DNA of 64,000 nucleotides from Undaria pinnatifida (GCA_012845835.1 JABAKD010000007.1:4034225-4098224), one strand, 5' to 3'; positions 1 to 11,000 are shown, counted from the stretch's first letter. Numbers and translations: made by a program. The notes: a model not told the origin generated them from the sequence alone.

Positions 1-118
1 TGCGCGGTCGCCGGTGCGAGATCGGTGTTTTTGCTCGTGCTCAGCCGTGCCGCGCCGAAAGAGGTTTCGGAATTGCTCAAGCCTCTGGATTTCCTCTCTC
101 TGTCCAAGAACCTATCAA
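1..118 (+). CDS. Possible partial exon at left edge
   Basis: One plus-strand frame is open from the first base and reads like protein (VSELLKPLDFLSLSKNL in part). It reaches a possible GT donor after CTATCAA, beyond which A-rich intron-like sequence begins. No family is recognised. Nothing upstream is visible, so strand and frame rest only on composition. It could equally be the untranslated or intronic edge of a gene outside the window. Confidence 0.22.
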
Positions 119-217
119 GTAGCAGCGCACAAAAAAACAAAACCAAAAAATGTTCAAGTGTTGGACACGTTGTGAGACGTGGGAAGGAGGCAACGGTAGA
201 GGGAGATGTTAAAAATT

Positions 218-499
218 GACGCATGCTACGATAGAGGTATACCTTTTTTTGGTGAAAATGGTTTCTGAATGACGTAAGACACTCCTTGACCCAAAATCGT
301 CGGAAAAAAAATATGTAGTAGGCCACATGCACTTTTTTTGCGTAAGTCTCGTCGTGTACCTCGGCAATGGGATTTTTTATCCGGTGACAGTTTTTAATTT
401 TCTCCATCGAATCAGTTTTTGGGGGAGGTCTTAGGCTCCCGAATTGAGGAAACCTCAGAAGAGAAAAAAACGTGGTGCACCTCCATCGTAGTACGCGTC
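218..499. mobile_element. Family A MITE, near-complete
   Basis: It starts GACGCATGCTACGATAGAGG and ends ATCGTAGTACGCGTC, the inverted complement with a few mismatches. The interior carries the family landmarks in order: GGTTTCTGAATGACG, AAAATCGTCGG, a GTACCT...CATCCGG block, and GAGGTCTTAGGCTCCCGAATTG. There is no coding capacity. The target-site duplication is not clear. Confidence 0.8.
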
Positions 500-1545
500 A
501 ACATGCTATTTGTGAATAACCTGTGAACAGAATGGTGGCGTGGAGACCCTGTCTTCTATGCGAAGAGATGCAGAGGTTATATTATTCGTGCGAATAGACT
601 GCTCGAATAGACTGCGCATTAACTATAGATTTGAATCCACGGTTTTTTTTTTAGGGGGGGCGTGGGGAACTTAAAGCTCCTCAAGCGAATAGTCTCAGAA
701 GAGGATTAGGGTACCTTACACGGCAACGTGTGTCATCCTTATTTCACAACAGGCATGCAAGTATTCCAAAGATGTTGGGCTTTTGCTACAGTGCAGGAGC
801 CCAGCCGGTCAAATACACATGAATTTTGTCGACAACGCGCTACGAACCTCAACGCACAATGCTCAAATTTGGCACGCGTTTGTTCGTGAGTGCACACCTA
901 CCTCGCAAAAGGCGACAAAAAAAACACACACACACACAAAAATTTCAATTGAAAAAATGAAAAATAAAAAATACTTCAAATACAAACAAGCGCGTTCCCC
1001 TTTAACTCTGCCCTTGAGGCAAGGTTACAGTCAACTGTTAAGGAGAGTACCCCCATTTCCTGTACACAGTTCAGGCCGATCGAGTCGAGCGAGTGGCCTG
1101 GCATGACTCTCGAAAATGGGCAATGAAATCGGTATATATATATATCGTTGGCAGCGCACCAACCATCCCCATGTCAGTGACTACAACGCGAACAACCCGA
1201 AACGCACACAGGTAACGCACTCGCACGAGCGAGTAGCTCTGTGCCGTTGGCAACAAATACGCTAACGCAGAGACCCTCCAGGTAGGGTCGACATTAGGCC
1301 AAGGTGCCGAAGGCCGCCTCCTCGCAAAGCGCTTCCTGGTGATAGTAGACCGCAGGTAGACCGCAGGTCACCCTTTATTGAACTCGCTGAGGAACTCCTC
1401 GCGGCGTTTCGCTCTTCTTGAGAGCACGGGACGTCCGTTTGGTCGGTGAAGCCCCGACATGCTCCGTCTAAACGTTGTAGGGATGGGAGGGGCTATGGTC
1501 ACCTGTTGTTGTTGACATACGACGGCGGCTATACACGAACCGATT
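500..1545. other. Region without a recognisable gene
   Basis: Apart from short A/T runs, a (TA)n stretch near 1134-1146 and a short CA run near 925 I see no gene or intact element here. Part of 620-720 (poly-T, G run, AGCTCCTCAAGCG...CTCAGAAGA) resembles the middle of family A. The open frames are short and overlap in several frames. Confidence 0.5.
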
Positions 1546-2130
1546 TCAGTCCCCGCCCCGCCATGGCCTTCCAAACACCCCTCGTCCTCGCCCCCGGCGG
1601 GCTATCCCACCTTTCTCACAATAAACGATAGGGTCCGCTGGGCTCGGACGTGCAATGTAATGCTGGTGGGTGGGGGAAACAATAATGGCGGAACACATAT
1701 CAGGCTCTTCCCCAATCTCGAGCGTAACATTCGCCCTTGCCATCGAAACGTTGGGCGCGAACACGCACAAAAGTGACCCACTTTGATGTTGTAGATATCG
1801 CACACAAGTGCTCACTTCATGGATCTCCTTCTTGCTACAGACCCCCGAACGCAATACTGACAGCTGAAACATTCCGTCGTCGCCTTGCTTCGAACAACTG
1901 GGGGGGGGGGACACCCCTCTCTGCTGCGACCATCCAGAGATGCTAAGGTAGCACCCAGGGGGTGCTGTACAACACGAAGGCTTTGTCCAACCCCGGGGAC
2001 ACACAGTTTGTATCCCTGTCTTTTGGTGCCCGGACTACCGCGGCATGGCTCGCGGAGGCACTCACTTCATGAATCCCCCGTCCCCGTCGCTATCGTCTTC
2101 ATTGGACCCCAAGTCTTCGTCCGAAGACAT
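1546..2130 (-). CDS. Possible two-exon gene, 117 aa, unknown function
   Basis: Predicted minus-strand gene. Exon 1 (2130-2066) starts at an ATG and encodes an acidic MSSDEDLGSNEDDSDGDGG segment. It ends in an excellent donor, ATGAA/GTGAGT. Exon 2 (1834-1546) follows an acceptor CTGTAG. The phases join (AA plus C gives Asn) and the frame stays open for 95 more residues. It includes EVSTCVRYLQHQSGSL and LEIGEEPDMCSAIIVSP and finishes with a basic GRGRGVFGRPWRGG tail before TGA. Acidic N-terminus plus RG-rich tail hints at a nucleic-acid-associated protein, but I recognise no domain. The intron (about 231 bp) holds a G run. The tetranucleotides around the exon 1 donor (CATGAAGTGAG) recur inside exon 2, so a chance model or local duplication is possible. 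Confidence 0.4.
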
Positions 2131-2720
2131 CTCGATCCCTCTCGGATGCACCAGGCTGTTGGCCGACGTGCCTGAGGGAGGGCAGTCGTGCGTCAGGATT
2201 CAAGCCCGATGTAGTTCATGTGAAACGTTTGTTTTTTCCTTTTTGCTGGAGATTTTCGGTCTCGTGTTACGTTGCGTTTGTGGACGACACAAAGTGATAG
2301 TAACACAGTATCGTGATGAGATAACGTTCAGGCGAGATTTTTGGTTAAGACAGCACACAGCTAGGCCCGGCCCGTCTCGACTGCTGTCAAGCGTTTTTGC
2401 CGACGCGCCTGGGGGCGGGGAGGGAATCGTCGTGCACCTCAATTCAGGAACAATCGAAAACGATTCTTGAGATGTGCGCTTTTAGACGCGCATTGCAATA
2501 TAAGAGGAAACACGTTTTTTGTGCGGGAGATTTTTATCGGGTCAAGTTAGAGTCAGGATAACCCGTCCCGACTCGCCCGCATTTCAAAAATCATGACCCG
2601 ACCCGCCCCTTCCCGTGAGATTTTTGAATGCCCTCCTGCCTCACCCGACCCCACTCAAGCCGCGAGATATTGACAACCTCCTGGCATTATCTGAGGGTCG
2701 GGTCTTGTGAAAAGCCTTGC
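2131..2720. other. Intergenic stretch with a GACCCG-type repeat fragment
   Basis: The left part holds no convincing gene. From about 2540 to 2690 the sequence has degenerate CCCGACCCG motifs, followed by GAGATTTTTGAATGC and GAGATATTGACAACCTCCTG. These match the 40 bp units seen in force at 44.2-44.6 and 45.6-45.8 kb. Confidence 0.5.
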
Positions 2721-2723
2721 TTG

Positions 2724-3786
2724 GGGGGGGGGGGGGAGGGGGGGGGGGAGGGGGGGGGGGGTTATTTTCTGATTGACGGGGGGGGGGGGGGGGGGGGGAT
2801 TTCTGAATGACGGGGGGGGGGGGTTATTTTCTGAATGACGGGGGGGGGGGGGGGGGATTATGAATGACGGGGGGGGGGGTTATTTCTGAATGACGGGGGG
2901 GGGGGGGGGGGATTTATGAATGACGGGGGGGGGGGGGTTATTTTCTGAATGACGGGGGGGGGGGGGGGTATTTTGAATGAGGGGGGGGGGGGGGGTTATT
3001 TTCTGAATGACGGCGGGGGGGGAGGGGTATTTTCTGAATGACAGGGGGGGGGGGGGTATTTTCTGAATGACGGCGGGGGAGGGGGGGTATTTTATGAATG
3101 ACTGAATGACGGGGGGGGGGGTATTTTCTGAATGACGGGGAGGGGGGGGGGGGGATTTATGAATGACCGGGGGGGGGGGTTATTTTCTGAATGACGGGGG
3201 GGGGGGGGGTATTTATGAATGACGGGGGGGGGGGGGTATTTTCTGAATGACGGCGGGGGGGGGGGGATTTTCTGAATGACGGGGGGGGGGGGTTATTTTC
3301 TGAATGACGGCGGGGGGGGAGGGGTATTTTCTGAATGACGAGGGGGGGGGTATTTTCTGAATGACGGCGGGGGAGGGGGGGTATTTTATGAATGACTGAA
3401 TGACGGGGGGGGGGGGTATTTTCTGAATGACGGGGAGGGGGGGGGGGATTTATGAATGACCGGGGGGGGGGGTTATTTTCTGAATGACGGGGGGGGGGGG
3501 GGTATTTAGAATGACGGGGGGGGGGGGTTATTTTCTGAATGACGGCGGGGGGGGGGTATTTCTGAATGACGGGGGGGGGGGGTTATTTTCTGAATGACCG
3601 GCGGGGGGGGAGGGGTATTTTCTGAATGACGGGGGGGGGGGTATTTTCTGAATGACGGCGGGGGAGGGGGGGTATTTTATGAATGACTGAATGACGGGGG
3701 GGGGGGGTATTTCTGAATGACGGGGGGGGGGGGGGGGATTATTTTCTGAATAAAGGGGGGGGGGGGGATTTTATGAATGACGGGGG
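2724..3786. repeat. Poly-G minisatellite built from family A interior
   Basis: About 35 units of roughly 25-35 bp, each TATTTTCTGAATGACGG followed by a G run of 8 to 18 bases, with variants TTATGAATGACGG and CGGCGGGGG. The array ends by running into CCTCCTTAACCGTGCATTCG and TCGTCGGAA. This is the sequence that follows TTTCTGAATGACGGGG in family A elements, so the repeat appears to have expanded from inside one. Larger super-units of several hundred bp are visible, as 2990-3160 resembles 3300-3460 and 3590-3720. Confidence 0.92.
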
Positions 3787-3920
3787 GCCTCCTTAACCGT
3801 GCATTCGTCGGAATTTCTTTCGTAAACAAAGACAACAATTTTTTTTTCGGAAACCCCTACAGGAGGGGCCATGGTTCAGCTTTACAAAAAAGAAATATAT
3901 ATATAGAGCTCCTGGCGCAT

Positions 3921-4190
3921 GGCACGCTACGGTAGAGGTGCACACCACGTTTTTTTTTGTTTCCCCCGGGGGGGGGGGGTTTCCTCAGTTTTATGGAGCT
4001 TAATCTTGACCGCTCCACCAAAAAAAAAAAAAAAAAGATTGGAGAAAACAATAAAAACTAGTATTGGTGTGTACTGGATAAAAAAAGACTCTCGATGGCG
4101 GCCTGTGTTGTACACAACGAAAAATCGTGCCCAAAATAACAACAACAACAAAAATGAAAATGACCTACCATTTCTGACGATTTTTTTTTT
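3921..4190. mobile_element. Family A MITE, one end lost
   Basis: It begins GCACGCTACGGTAGAGGTGC. The interior runs in reverse orientation (TTTCCTCAGTT...AGCTTAA...TGACGATTT). It stops without its second terminal repeat where the next copy begins. Confidence 0.6.
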
Positions 4191-4194
4191 CCGG

Positions 4195-4507
4195 GTGCGT
4201 GCTACGATAGAAGTAGCAATTTTCGAGATTTTCGTCTCTGAATGTGCGAGCGTCCATAAATTTCCCCCCCCAAAAAAAAAATCGTCAGAAAAAAACAGGT
4301 CTTCTTTTTTTTTCTTGCGTAGTGATTCTCGCGTTGTGCCTAGAGTAGAGCTAGGCCACGGGAATTTGCACCCGCGGATCAGCAGTTATTTGTTGTTGTT
4401 TTTTCCTCCAAAGCATCAGTTTTTCGGAGAGAGGTCTTCTTAAGCTCCCAAACTGAGGAGAACCTCAGAAGAAAAAAAAAGTGGTGCACCTCTTATCGTC
4501 GGAGCAC
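4195..4507. mobile_element. Family A MITE, diverged
   Basis: Left end TGCGTGCTACGATAGAAGTAG; right end GTGCACCTCTTATCGTCGGAGC. Interior landmarks AATCGTCAG and GAGGTCTTCTTAAGCTCCC are present. Confidence 0.65.
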
Positions 4508-4614
4508 TCGGATTGGGTTAAGGAGCCCTCCCGTTTTCATGCGGACGACAAAAAAAAAAAACGAGTCTCCTCGAGTGAAGATCTTTGCTTGAAACCAAAG
4601 TGCAACAAACCCTG

Positions 4615-4968
4615 CCGCACGCCATGATCGAGGTAGTGCGACGTCGTAAAGCGCATTTCGTCCGAGTGAAACGGTTTTTCTGAACGTCGACGGGGCTCCT
4701 TGAACCCCAAATCGTCGGAAAAAAGTCATTTTCATTTTCATTTTCATTTTCATTTTCATTTTCATTTTCATTTTCATTTTCATTTTCATTTTCATTCTTG
4801 TTTTTTTGTCCGTTTGTTGTTTATTGCCTGATTCTTCACCCGGTACAATGATGGCAGTTTTGCTACTTTTTTACCAAAAAAAAACTGTTTTGGGGGAGGT
4901 CTTAAGCTCCCGAGTTGAGTAAAATCACAGAAAAAAAAAACTGGTGCACCTCTATCGTAGCACGCGTC
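4615..4968. mobile_element. Family A MITE carrying an ATTTTC microsatellite
   Basis: Left end GCACGCCATGATCGAGGTAG, right end ACCTCTATCGTAGCACGCGTC. About 70 bp of ATTTTC repeats sit directly after the AAATCGTCGG landmark. Confidence 0.7.
4728..4796. repeat. (ATTTTC)n microsatellite
   Basis: Eleven uninterrupted hexamer units inside a family A element. It reads MKMKMK on the minus strand but has no gene context. Confidence 0.95.
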
Positions 4969-5030
4969 AAAAACAAAAAAAAATCTGAGCAGGGAAAAAC
5001 GTGTCGCAGTGGTCGATGAAAAAACTCTCA

Positions 5031-5143
5031 TGGCCTAGGTATTCATCGAAATACATCGCAAAACAATACTTTTACATTCATTCCCACGATTTTGGGGTTT
5101 AAGGAGCTCCGTTGTCCAGAAATTTTTTCGCCCCAAGAGTGTT
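5031..5143. mobile_element. Family A fragment (reverse)
   Basis: It contains CCTAGGTATTCATCG, CACGATTTTGGGG, TTAAGGAGCTCCGT and CCAGAAATTTTTTCGCC, then breaks off at the family B copy starting at 5144. Confidence 0.5.
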
Positions 5144-5460
5144 TCTACGGTACCCCCCCCCCCCCCCCCCCCCCCCTCCCCGCCCCCCCCTCCGCGACCT
5201 TTCTTTTAACGAAATCGCCGGTTTTTGAAAAAAAAATCCAGTTCCCGGCCGTGTCTCTTGAACTAAGGTGACCCCTTGCCCCCCCGACTGTCATCGTTCG
5301 ACAATCCTTTGCAAGCCAGAAAATATGTGAAGACATTTTTTTTCATCATAAGACCTCTTCCTCGTGCCGAGCAGCCATGAAACGTTCGTTAAAGGGAATC
5401 GCTGGTTCTCGGGGAGGGGGTGGGGGGGGGTTGGGGGGGGCTACTATCGTAGAATCAGTC
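5144..5460. mobile_element. Family B MITE
   Basis: It starts TCTACGGTACC followed by a C tract and ends with G tracts plus CTACTATCGTAGAATCAGTC. The interior has the family B landmarks AACGAAATCGCCGG, CCGGCCGTGTCTC, CATCGTTCGACAATCC and CATGAAACGTTCGTTAA. Confidence 0.75.
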
Positions 5461-5586
5461 CCGAAACGTGCTACATCTATCATCGCACGCTCGCGTTCAC
5501 TTTCACCGTGGTGCGATAGTCGTGCGCGTACAAATGCTTTTTCGTTTTTCGCTCCTTCTCACTTGAGTTTACTACCAGGTATTATT

Positions 5587-5870
5587 GACGCTTGCTGCGT
5601 ACGGTAGAGGCATACCGTTTTTTGGCGAAAATGGTTTCTGAATGACGGGACTGCCTTAACTCGAAATCGTCGAAACAAATATCGTTTTTTTTGTAGCGTA
5701 ATTCCCGGTCGTGTACCTGTGGGGGTCATGAGGATATTTTTCGTCCGGCGGCATTTTTATTTTTCACGAAAAAACAGTTTTGTTTGAAGGGGGGGGGGGG
5801 GGGGTTCTTGAGCTCCCAAATCGAGGAACCTCAGGAAAATAGTGGGTTCACCTCTATCGTAGCACGCGTC
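5587..5870. mobile_element. Family A MITE, intact
   Basis: GACGCTTGCTGCGTACGGTAG at the left, ACCTCTATCGTAGCACGCGTC at the right. An 18-base G run interrupts the GAGGTCTTGAGCTCCC landmark. Confidence 0.8.
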
Positions 5871-6129
5871 TTAACCCTCTCGCCAAAACACGGATTCTGG
5901 CGAAAACAAAAGCGCCACCCGGTGAGCGAAACAAATCCGACGATCTGTCACTCGGAAATTGTTTCAGCCGAAAAAAAGGGTATATACACCTTAACAACCA
6001 AATCGTGTAGCACGCATCTCCTGAAAGGCCCAAAGCACGGACGGGGCAACTGCTGTGCGGAAGGCATGGTCACAGGCGCATGCATAACGCAGAGGAATAA
6101 GAGCACCATTCCGTTTTTTTTTTTTTTTT

Positions 6130-6560
6130 AAAAAGGATCTGCGAGGAGTCATCCCACGCTATGTGGGGGTGCAGCAGAATTTTTTCTGAGCGCCTAGAAT
6201 GTGAGGAGCTCAATACCTCGTTCCGGGTCTTACTACGGTAGCCCCCCCCGATTTCTCTTCAACGAAATCGCCGCTTTTGAAACCAGCTCCCGGCCGTATC
6301 TCCTGGGATGCGGTGTCACTTGCCACCCCGACGTCATCGGTCGATAGTCCTTCGCGAATAAACAAGAAAATATGTGAAGATATGCTTTTCATAGCATTCT
6401 TCCTCGTATTGAGCAGCCACGGAACGTTCGTTAAGTTAATCGCTGTTTTTTTTTTGGGGGGGGGGAAGGATTACCGTAGAATCAGTCTTCCGAAAGATGA
6501 CTTGGAAGGCGTTCGTTGTTCGCGTAACCCGACCAACATTTCCATGTTGCGCTCAAAAAA
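6130..6560. mobile_element. Family D element split by a family B insertion
   Basis: Left part (6130-6230) is family D in reverse: GTCATCCCACGC...GTGCAGCAGAA...GAGGAGCTCAATACC. Right part (6488-6560) continues it with GAAAGATGACTTGGAAGGCGTTCG and CGACCAACATTTCCATG. The family B copy lies exactly between, so family B moved after family D here. Confidence 0.7.
6231..6487. mobile_element. Family B MITE nested in family D
   Basis: It starts CTACGGTAGCCCCCCCCG and ends TTACCGTAGAATCAGTC, with the standard interior including CCGGCCGTATCTCC, GACGTCATCGGTCGATAG and GGAACGTTCGTTAA. The inner G/C tracts pair with each other. Confidence 0.8.
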
Positions 6561-6599
6561 AAAAAACGGAATAAAATCCTCGCACAATTCTCACACAAA

Positions 6600-6770
6600 A
6601 CAGATTCCAGTAGTTCCACCCCTTCCTTCCTGAGGAACCTCGACCGGTCAGAAACGTTTTTGTTTTCCCATCGACCACCGCGGCCCCTACACCTTGGGAT
6701 GACCCGGGGGGTGGTCGGCCGTGCGAAGCAAACCTTCGGGCACCCACTAAGTGCCCCCGATGATAGATTC
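6600..6770. repeat. GGTTGAGCTCC / ACTACCGGT type element fragment
   Basis: GAGGAACCTCGACCGGTCAGAAACG followed by CCTTGGGATGACCC. Related pieces lie at 19.9, 35.2-35.5, 41.06-41.16, 47.02-47.13 and 49.87-49.93 kb. Confidence 0.4.
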
Positions 6771-7357
6771 TAAAGCGTGCTACGTTACGAGAAAGTACAC
6801 AACCCTAAAAGTGCTGAGGGTCCTCACTTGACGGCCACCTGCACAAAGATGTATGTGACGATTACCCCTCAACAAAGCTGGCGATTGCGGCACCCTTCAC
6901 GCGAAGGAACCCCGGCTAGAGGATTATTTGCTGACGACGATGTTACTGTCCAACGCCCATGCAAGTTATGTATATACCAGGTACCCGGTAAGCCACGTAG
7001 GTTGCACTGACGTGTGCTGCATGCCCGCACCGTGATTTTGAGAAGGCGTTTTGGTACTCGTACGTTGTTTTGTCGCTGTAAATGGGGACCACAAAGAGGT
7101 AAAGGTGTCTCGCCCGTTTCAGATACATGGTTACCGAAAACGAAACGCCTCCCTCATCTTAGCGCAACGGTCACTAGCGCTACTACCGTATCCACTAATA
7201 CCTTTATGTCTGTCTCCAGCGTCCGCGACCGTCGCCCCCGATCCGTCGGCACCGCCGTCGGCGCCGATAGATGGTATGTCCAGAACACCCTGAATACAGG
7301 CAACGGAGCACGGAGAGATACAAAGTGCCTTCGTAAAGGTTTAACCTGCTGTGCTCT

Positions 7358-7630
7358 GACGCGTCCCTACGATGGAGGTATACCGTTTTTTGGCAAAAAT
7401 GGTTTCTGAAGTGACGGGGCTCTTCAACCCGAAATCGTCGAAAACAGACCAATTGTTTTTTTGCTTGATTCTCGCCGCGTAACCTCGCTAGACCATGGGA
7501 TTTTTGCATCCGGTATCATAAGAGAGTTTATTTTTCCGTCCAAATCAGTTTTTGGGAGAGGTCTTGAGCTCCCGAGATGAGGGGTAGTATGAAGAAAAAA
7601 AGTGGTGCACCTCTGTCGTGTAGCACGCGC
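7358..7630. mobile_element. Family A MITE
   Basis: GACGCGTCCCTACGATGGAGG at the left; ACCTCTGTCGTGTAGCACGCG at the right. All interior landmarks are in order. Confidence 0.8.
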
Positions 7631-7871
7631 TTTTTCTTCTTCTTTCGACGCACGCCACGCCACGGCAGCGGCGCACCGTTTTCTTTCCTCAGAATCGTCC
7701 CTTTTCAGTCGGAACTCTTACATATAACCCCCACGCAAGAAAAAAATGGGATATCGTAGGGGGAAAGAAAAAAGTAGTATTTTTACCATGGCCTGGGTGT
7801 ACAAAAAAGCGTAGTTTTACCAAACAGGAAAAAAATGTGTTCCGGCGGCTTCGGGCCTAGGAGCACCGTCC

Positions 7872-8136
7872 GACGCGTGCTACGACAGAGGCAGCACTTT
7901 CCTTTGTCTCAAAAAAAATCCGAATGACGCGGGCCAAAATTCGTCGGAATGTTCGTACTTTTTCTGCGCGATTGTCGTTGTGTGTACCTAGGCCATGGGA
8001 TTGCGCATCCTTGTACCATAGCAAAACTTTGGTTTTGTCCAAATCCGCTTTTGAACGAAAGTCCTTAAGAGAGGGGTCGTATCAGGGGGGGGGGGGGGGG
8101 GGGGGGGGACGGTGCACCTCGACCGTGGCATGTGTC
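7872..8136. mobile_element. Family A MITE with long G run
   Basis: GACGCGTGCTACGACAGAGG at the left; ACCTCGACCGTGGCATGTGTC at the right. A run of about 24 G replaces the A run just before the right end. Confidence 0.78.
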
Positions 8137-8539
8137 ATTCTGGCGAGGATTCAAGAGTTGGTCGACGGCGTTCTCATGCTGCGCCTTATTGGATGTCAGA
8201 CATGACTATACGTTGCCACCGATAGATGACCTATTTATCCGGAATACCCGCTGACCAGACGCGGTTCACGGCAGCAACTACTAGGATGACCCCAGGCCTC
8301 GGAAGCAAGCAAGGCCGTGGTTATGAAAACAGCGGTTCCCCGTGTGGTGGCATGGCGCCGTTCGTGTCACGTTGAGCCAAGTACTAGCACCTCAGTGTCC
8401 TTGTACTTCGCCCCATACATACCAGCCACCGCGTCTTAGTAACTCCCCTCTTTTATTGCGGGCTGCTGCGTCCTTCAGACGCGGGCTACCCACAGCGTGG
8501 AATGACTCACTACCCGTATCAGTAGCAACAGCAGGACCA

Positions 8540-8690
8540 GACCAAGGTCGCGCCAGGGGGATGCCCCGAATATTTGATGCTGAGTTGAGGCCACTCGCCC
8601 GCGAGTGCCTCGTAACTTTGCTCCAAACCGTGAAAATTGAAGTAGATTCTCGGCGCAGCGTCGCAAACAGTGTCATCGCGGCGGTACACA
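8540..8690 (+). CDS. Possible exon, unknown function
   Basis: A plus-strand frame reads RARGMPRIFDAELRPLAR then LLQTVKIEVDSRRSVANS with alternating hydrophobic spacing. CAACAGCAG just upstream could be an acceptor and GCG/GTACAC downstream a donor. No family is recognised and no partner exon was found, so this is weak. Confidence 0.2.
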
Positions 8691-8814
8691 CGTACACAAC
8701 GTGAAACATAGGGAACTAAAGAATGGGGTGGTCACGCTCGTGAGTGGCTTCGACACATTAAAGGGCGAGGATCTATATGCGTGCGCCTCCGCCGCCTTTC
8801 GCTGGGGGGGGGGC

Positions 8815-9085
8815 AGCCGCAGCTGTAGCGATCAGCAGGTAGGTGCAGTTGCAGTGGCAACAGCAGACTCGATCGCAGCAGCAACGACGACAACAGGTGC
8901 AGTTGCAGTAGCAACAGAAGATACAATAGCGGTAGGAACGGCAGGGTGCAAATCGCAGTGGCAACAGCCGGTGGAAAAATCGCAGTAGCGACAGCAGCCG
9001 CAACCGCAGTAGTACCAGCATGTGCGATCACACCAGCAGCAACAGGAGAAGCAGCAAAAGCCGTATGTAGCAGTAGCAGCCCGCA
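8815..9085. repeat. CAG/CAACAGCAG-rich minisatellite
   Basis: Irregular units of GCAGTTGCAGTAGCAACAG run for about 270 bp. They leave several frames open on both strands, so none of those frames is taken as coding. Confidence 0.8.
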
Positions 9086-9336
9086 GTCGTTTCATACGGT
9101 GGTGTGCAAACACCTCGGTGCGCCCTTACCTCTTCACTACTGCCCGTCTCCGAGCTCACCCCTTGACCAAGGCGGATGCGCGCATCGGCCGCCGCACCGC
9201 TTTTCTCTTCCGTGGCACCTTTGAATCGGTTCGCGCAATCATGGGTGGATTAGAGCGATCCTCGACAAGAAGTAGGGACCCGGGCTACGATTGGGTTACA
9301 TCATTAGTCAATCCAACAACTGCAACCCCTACCGTG

Positions 9337-9610
9337 GACGCGTACTACGGTAGGGGTTGCAACATCCTTTTTGTTTTCCTATGTTTTCTCGATTTGAGAG
9401 GTTAAGGCCTCTCCCAAGAACTGTTTTGGAGGGGGGGGGGGGGGGGAACTGCTCCAAGAACTAGATGAAAATCCAATGGCCTAGGCATAGAACGAAGAAT
9501 CGCATGCAACAAAAAAATGGCCTACTTCCGACGAATTTGGGTTAAGGAGCTCCGTCATCCAAAAACCATTTCATTCAGACGAAAAATGCTACCTCTATCG
9601 TAGCGTGCGC
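9337..9610. mobile_element. Family A MITE (reverse interior)
   Basis: GACGCGTACTACGGTAGGGG to CTACCTCTATCGTAGCGTGCG. The interior contains CTCGATTTGAGAGG and GACGAATTTGGGTTAAGG. Confidence 0.75.
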
Positions 9611-9677
9611 CCTACACGCGTGTACCCAAGCAAACAATGAAACATGGGGTGGCGGTGTATCTGCCTAACAACGTGGA

Positions 9678-9794
9678 AGGAGGCGTTCTTACGCTGCCAG
9701 AAAGCCGATAGCGCTGTCAGGGAAGAAGATACGTCGCCACCGTTATCCAGGGCGTCGAGTGCATACCCCCCACACGACGTTGTTGGGGGCAAAC
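9678..9794 (-). pseudogene. Decayed copy of the last HECT exon
   Basis: The minus strand reads GGYALDALDNGGD and later WQRKNA. This aligns with the genuine last exon at 11858-12025 (VGYALDDLDGDG... then QQRKETV). Nucleotide similarity is clear around GGGGTATGC and CAGCGTAAG. The upstream half (the LRSVLADRL helix) and the acceptor are not recognisable, so it is taken as a relic duplicated about 2.2 kb downstream of the true exon. Confidence 0.6.
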
Positions 9795-9869
9795 CATGTG
9801 TGAAGGGTTTTCTAGATGCCGAGGGAGGCGTGATTATGGCGTCATAACGCACGGAGGCATCCTACGGTA

Positions 9870-10131
9870 GACGGGTGCTACGATACAGGTGCTCACCACT
9901 TCTTTTTTTTCCGAGGGTTTCTCAAATTTGGCGGCTTAAAAACCTCTCCCAAAAAGTGATTTGGACGAAAAGATAGAACTGCTATGTACCGGATGGAAAA
10001 ATCCCATGGCCTCTTAGGTACACAACGAAAATCATACCAAAAAATTTGACCTATTTCCGACGATTTTGGGGCCCCGCCATTCAGAAACCATTTTCGCCAA
10101 AAAACGGTATACCTCTATTGTAGAAGGCGTC
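9870..10131. mobile_element. Family A MITE (reverse interior)
   Basis: GACGGGTGCTACGATACAGG to ACCTCTATTGTAGAAGGCGTC. Confidence 0.75.
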
Positions 10132-10740
10132 GGTAGTGGGTTGCAGTTTTTGGGTCAGAGTTAGGTTAGATTGACACCTTTTACGAGGACTTTCGGTTTA
10201 GGGCTCTACTGCGCACAACATAAAACGTTTTGGTTGGGTTCCGCGATCGGACGTCGTCTTCGAATTCGTGCCTCGGGTGAGATATCGACGCTCCTCCTCC
10301 TCCTCGTGTTAGCAGCTCAGAAATTTCTTAGAAACTTCCTCTGCGCCCATACCATGGGATGACTCTATACGGCCATACAGCGGTACCCCCTACCGTGCCC
10401 CTCTTACGGAACCAGAGGTACACGGTACGGAGTACACTCATATTGCCTACCGGGTTTAAGTCACCGGCGCGAGTGACTAACTCTCCCCGGCGAGAGTGAC
10501 TCTCCACATCACTGACAAAAAAAACATGCTTCGAACTATATTTTGGATATTCTTGTACGCAGCGTAGCTTACCATAGCTTTTTGCGGGTTCACATCTCCA
10601 AGAAACAACATCGCGAAAGCTTTAAGGCTGCAAAGGAGCCGGGGGAAGGAGGGGTTACTCGCGCGAGTGACCCCAAGCCACCGCTGAAAAGAGATAATAT
10701 ATAAAGTGACCCTCCAACTATAGCATGCATAGTGTTTTTT
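10132..10740. repeat. Family D and family C fragments
   Basis: 10240-10360 carries the family D string GAGATATCGACGCTCCTCC and CTCAGAAATTTCTTAGAAACTTC. 10440-10735 is family C: GAGTGAC motifs at both sides, an internal GCAGCGTAGCTTACCATAGC and CAAAGGAGCCGGGGG. No gene seen. Confidence 0.55.
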
Positions 10741-11000
10741 CACGCGTGCTGCGATGGAGGTAGCAGTTTTGGTCTGAAGAAGTGGTTTCCAAATGACGGG
10801 GCTCCTCAACCCAAATCAAAATCGTCGGACAATAGACAGAAAAAAATTCGCGCAATTCTCGTGTTGTACCTGGGCCATGGGAGTTTTCGTCCGGTAGCGG
10901 TTTATTTTTCTGCACGATCAGTTTTTGGGCGGAGGTCTAAAGCTCCCGAAACGATGAACCTCAGAAAAAAAAGTGGTGCCCCTCTATCGCAGCACGCGTC
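10741..11000. mobile_element. Family A MITE, intact
   Basis: CACGCGTGCTGCGATGGAGG to CCCTCTATCGCAGCACGCGTC; all landmarks present. Confidence 0.82.
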
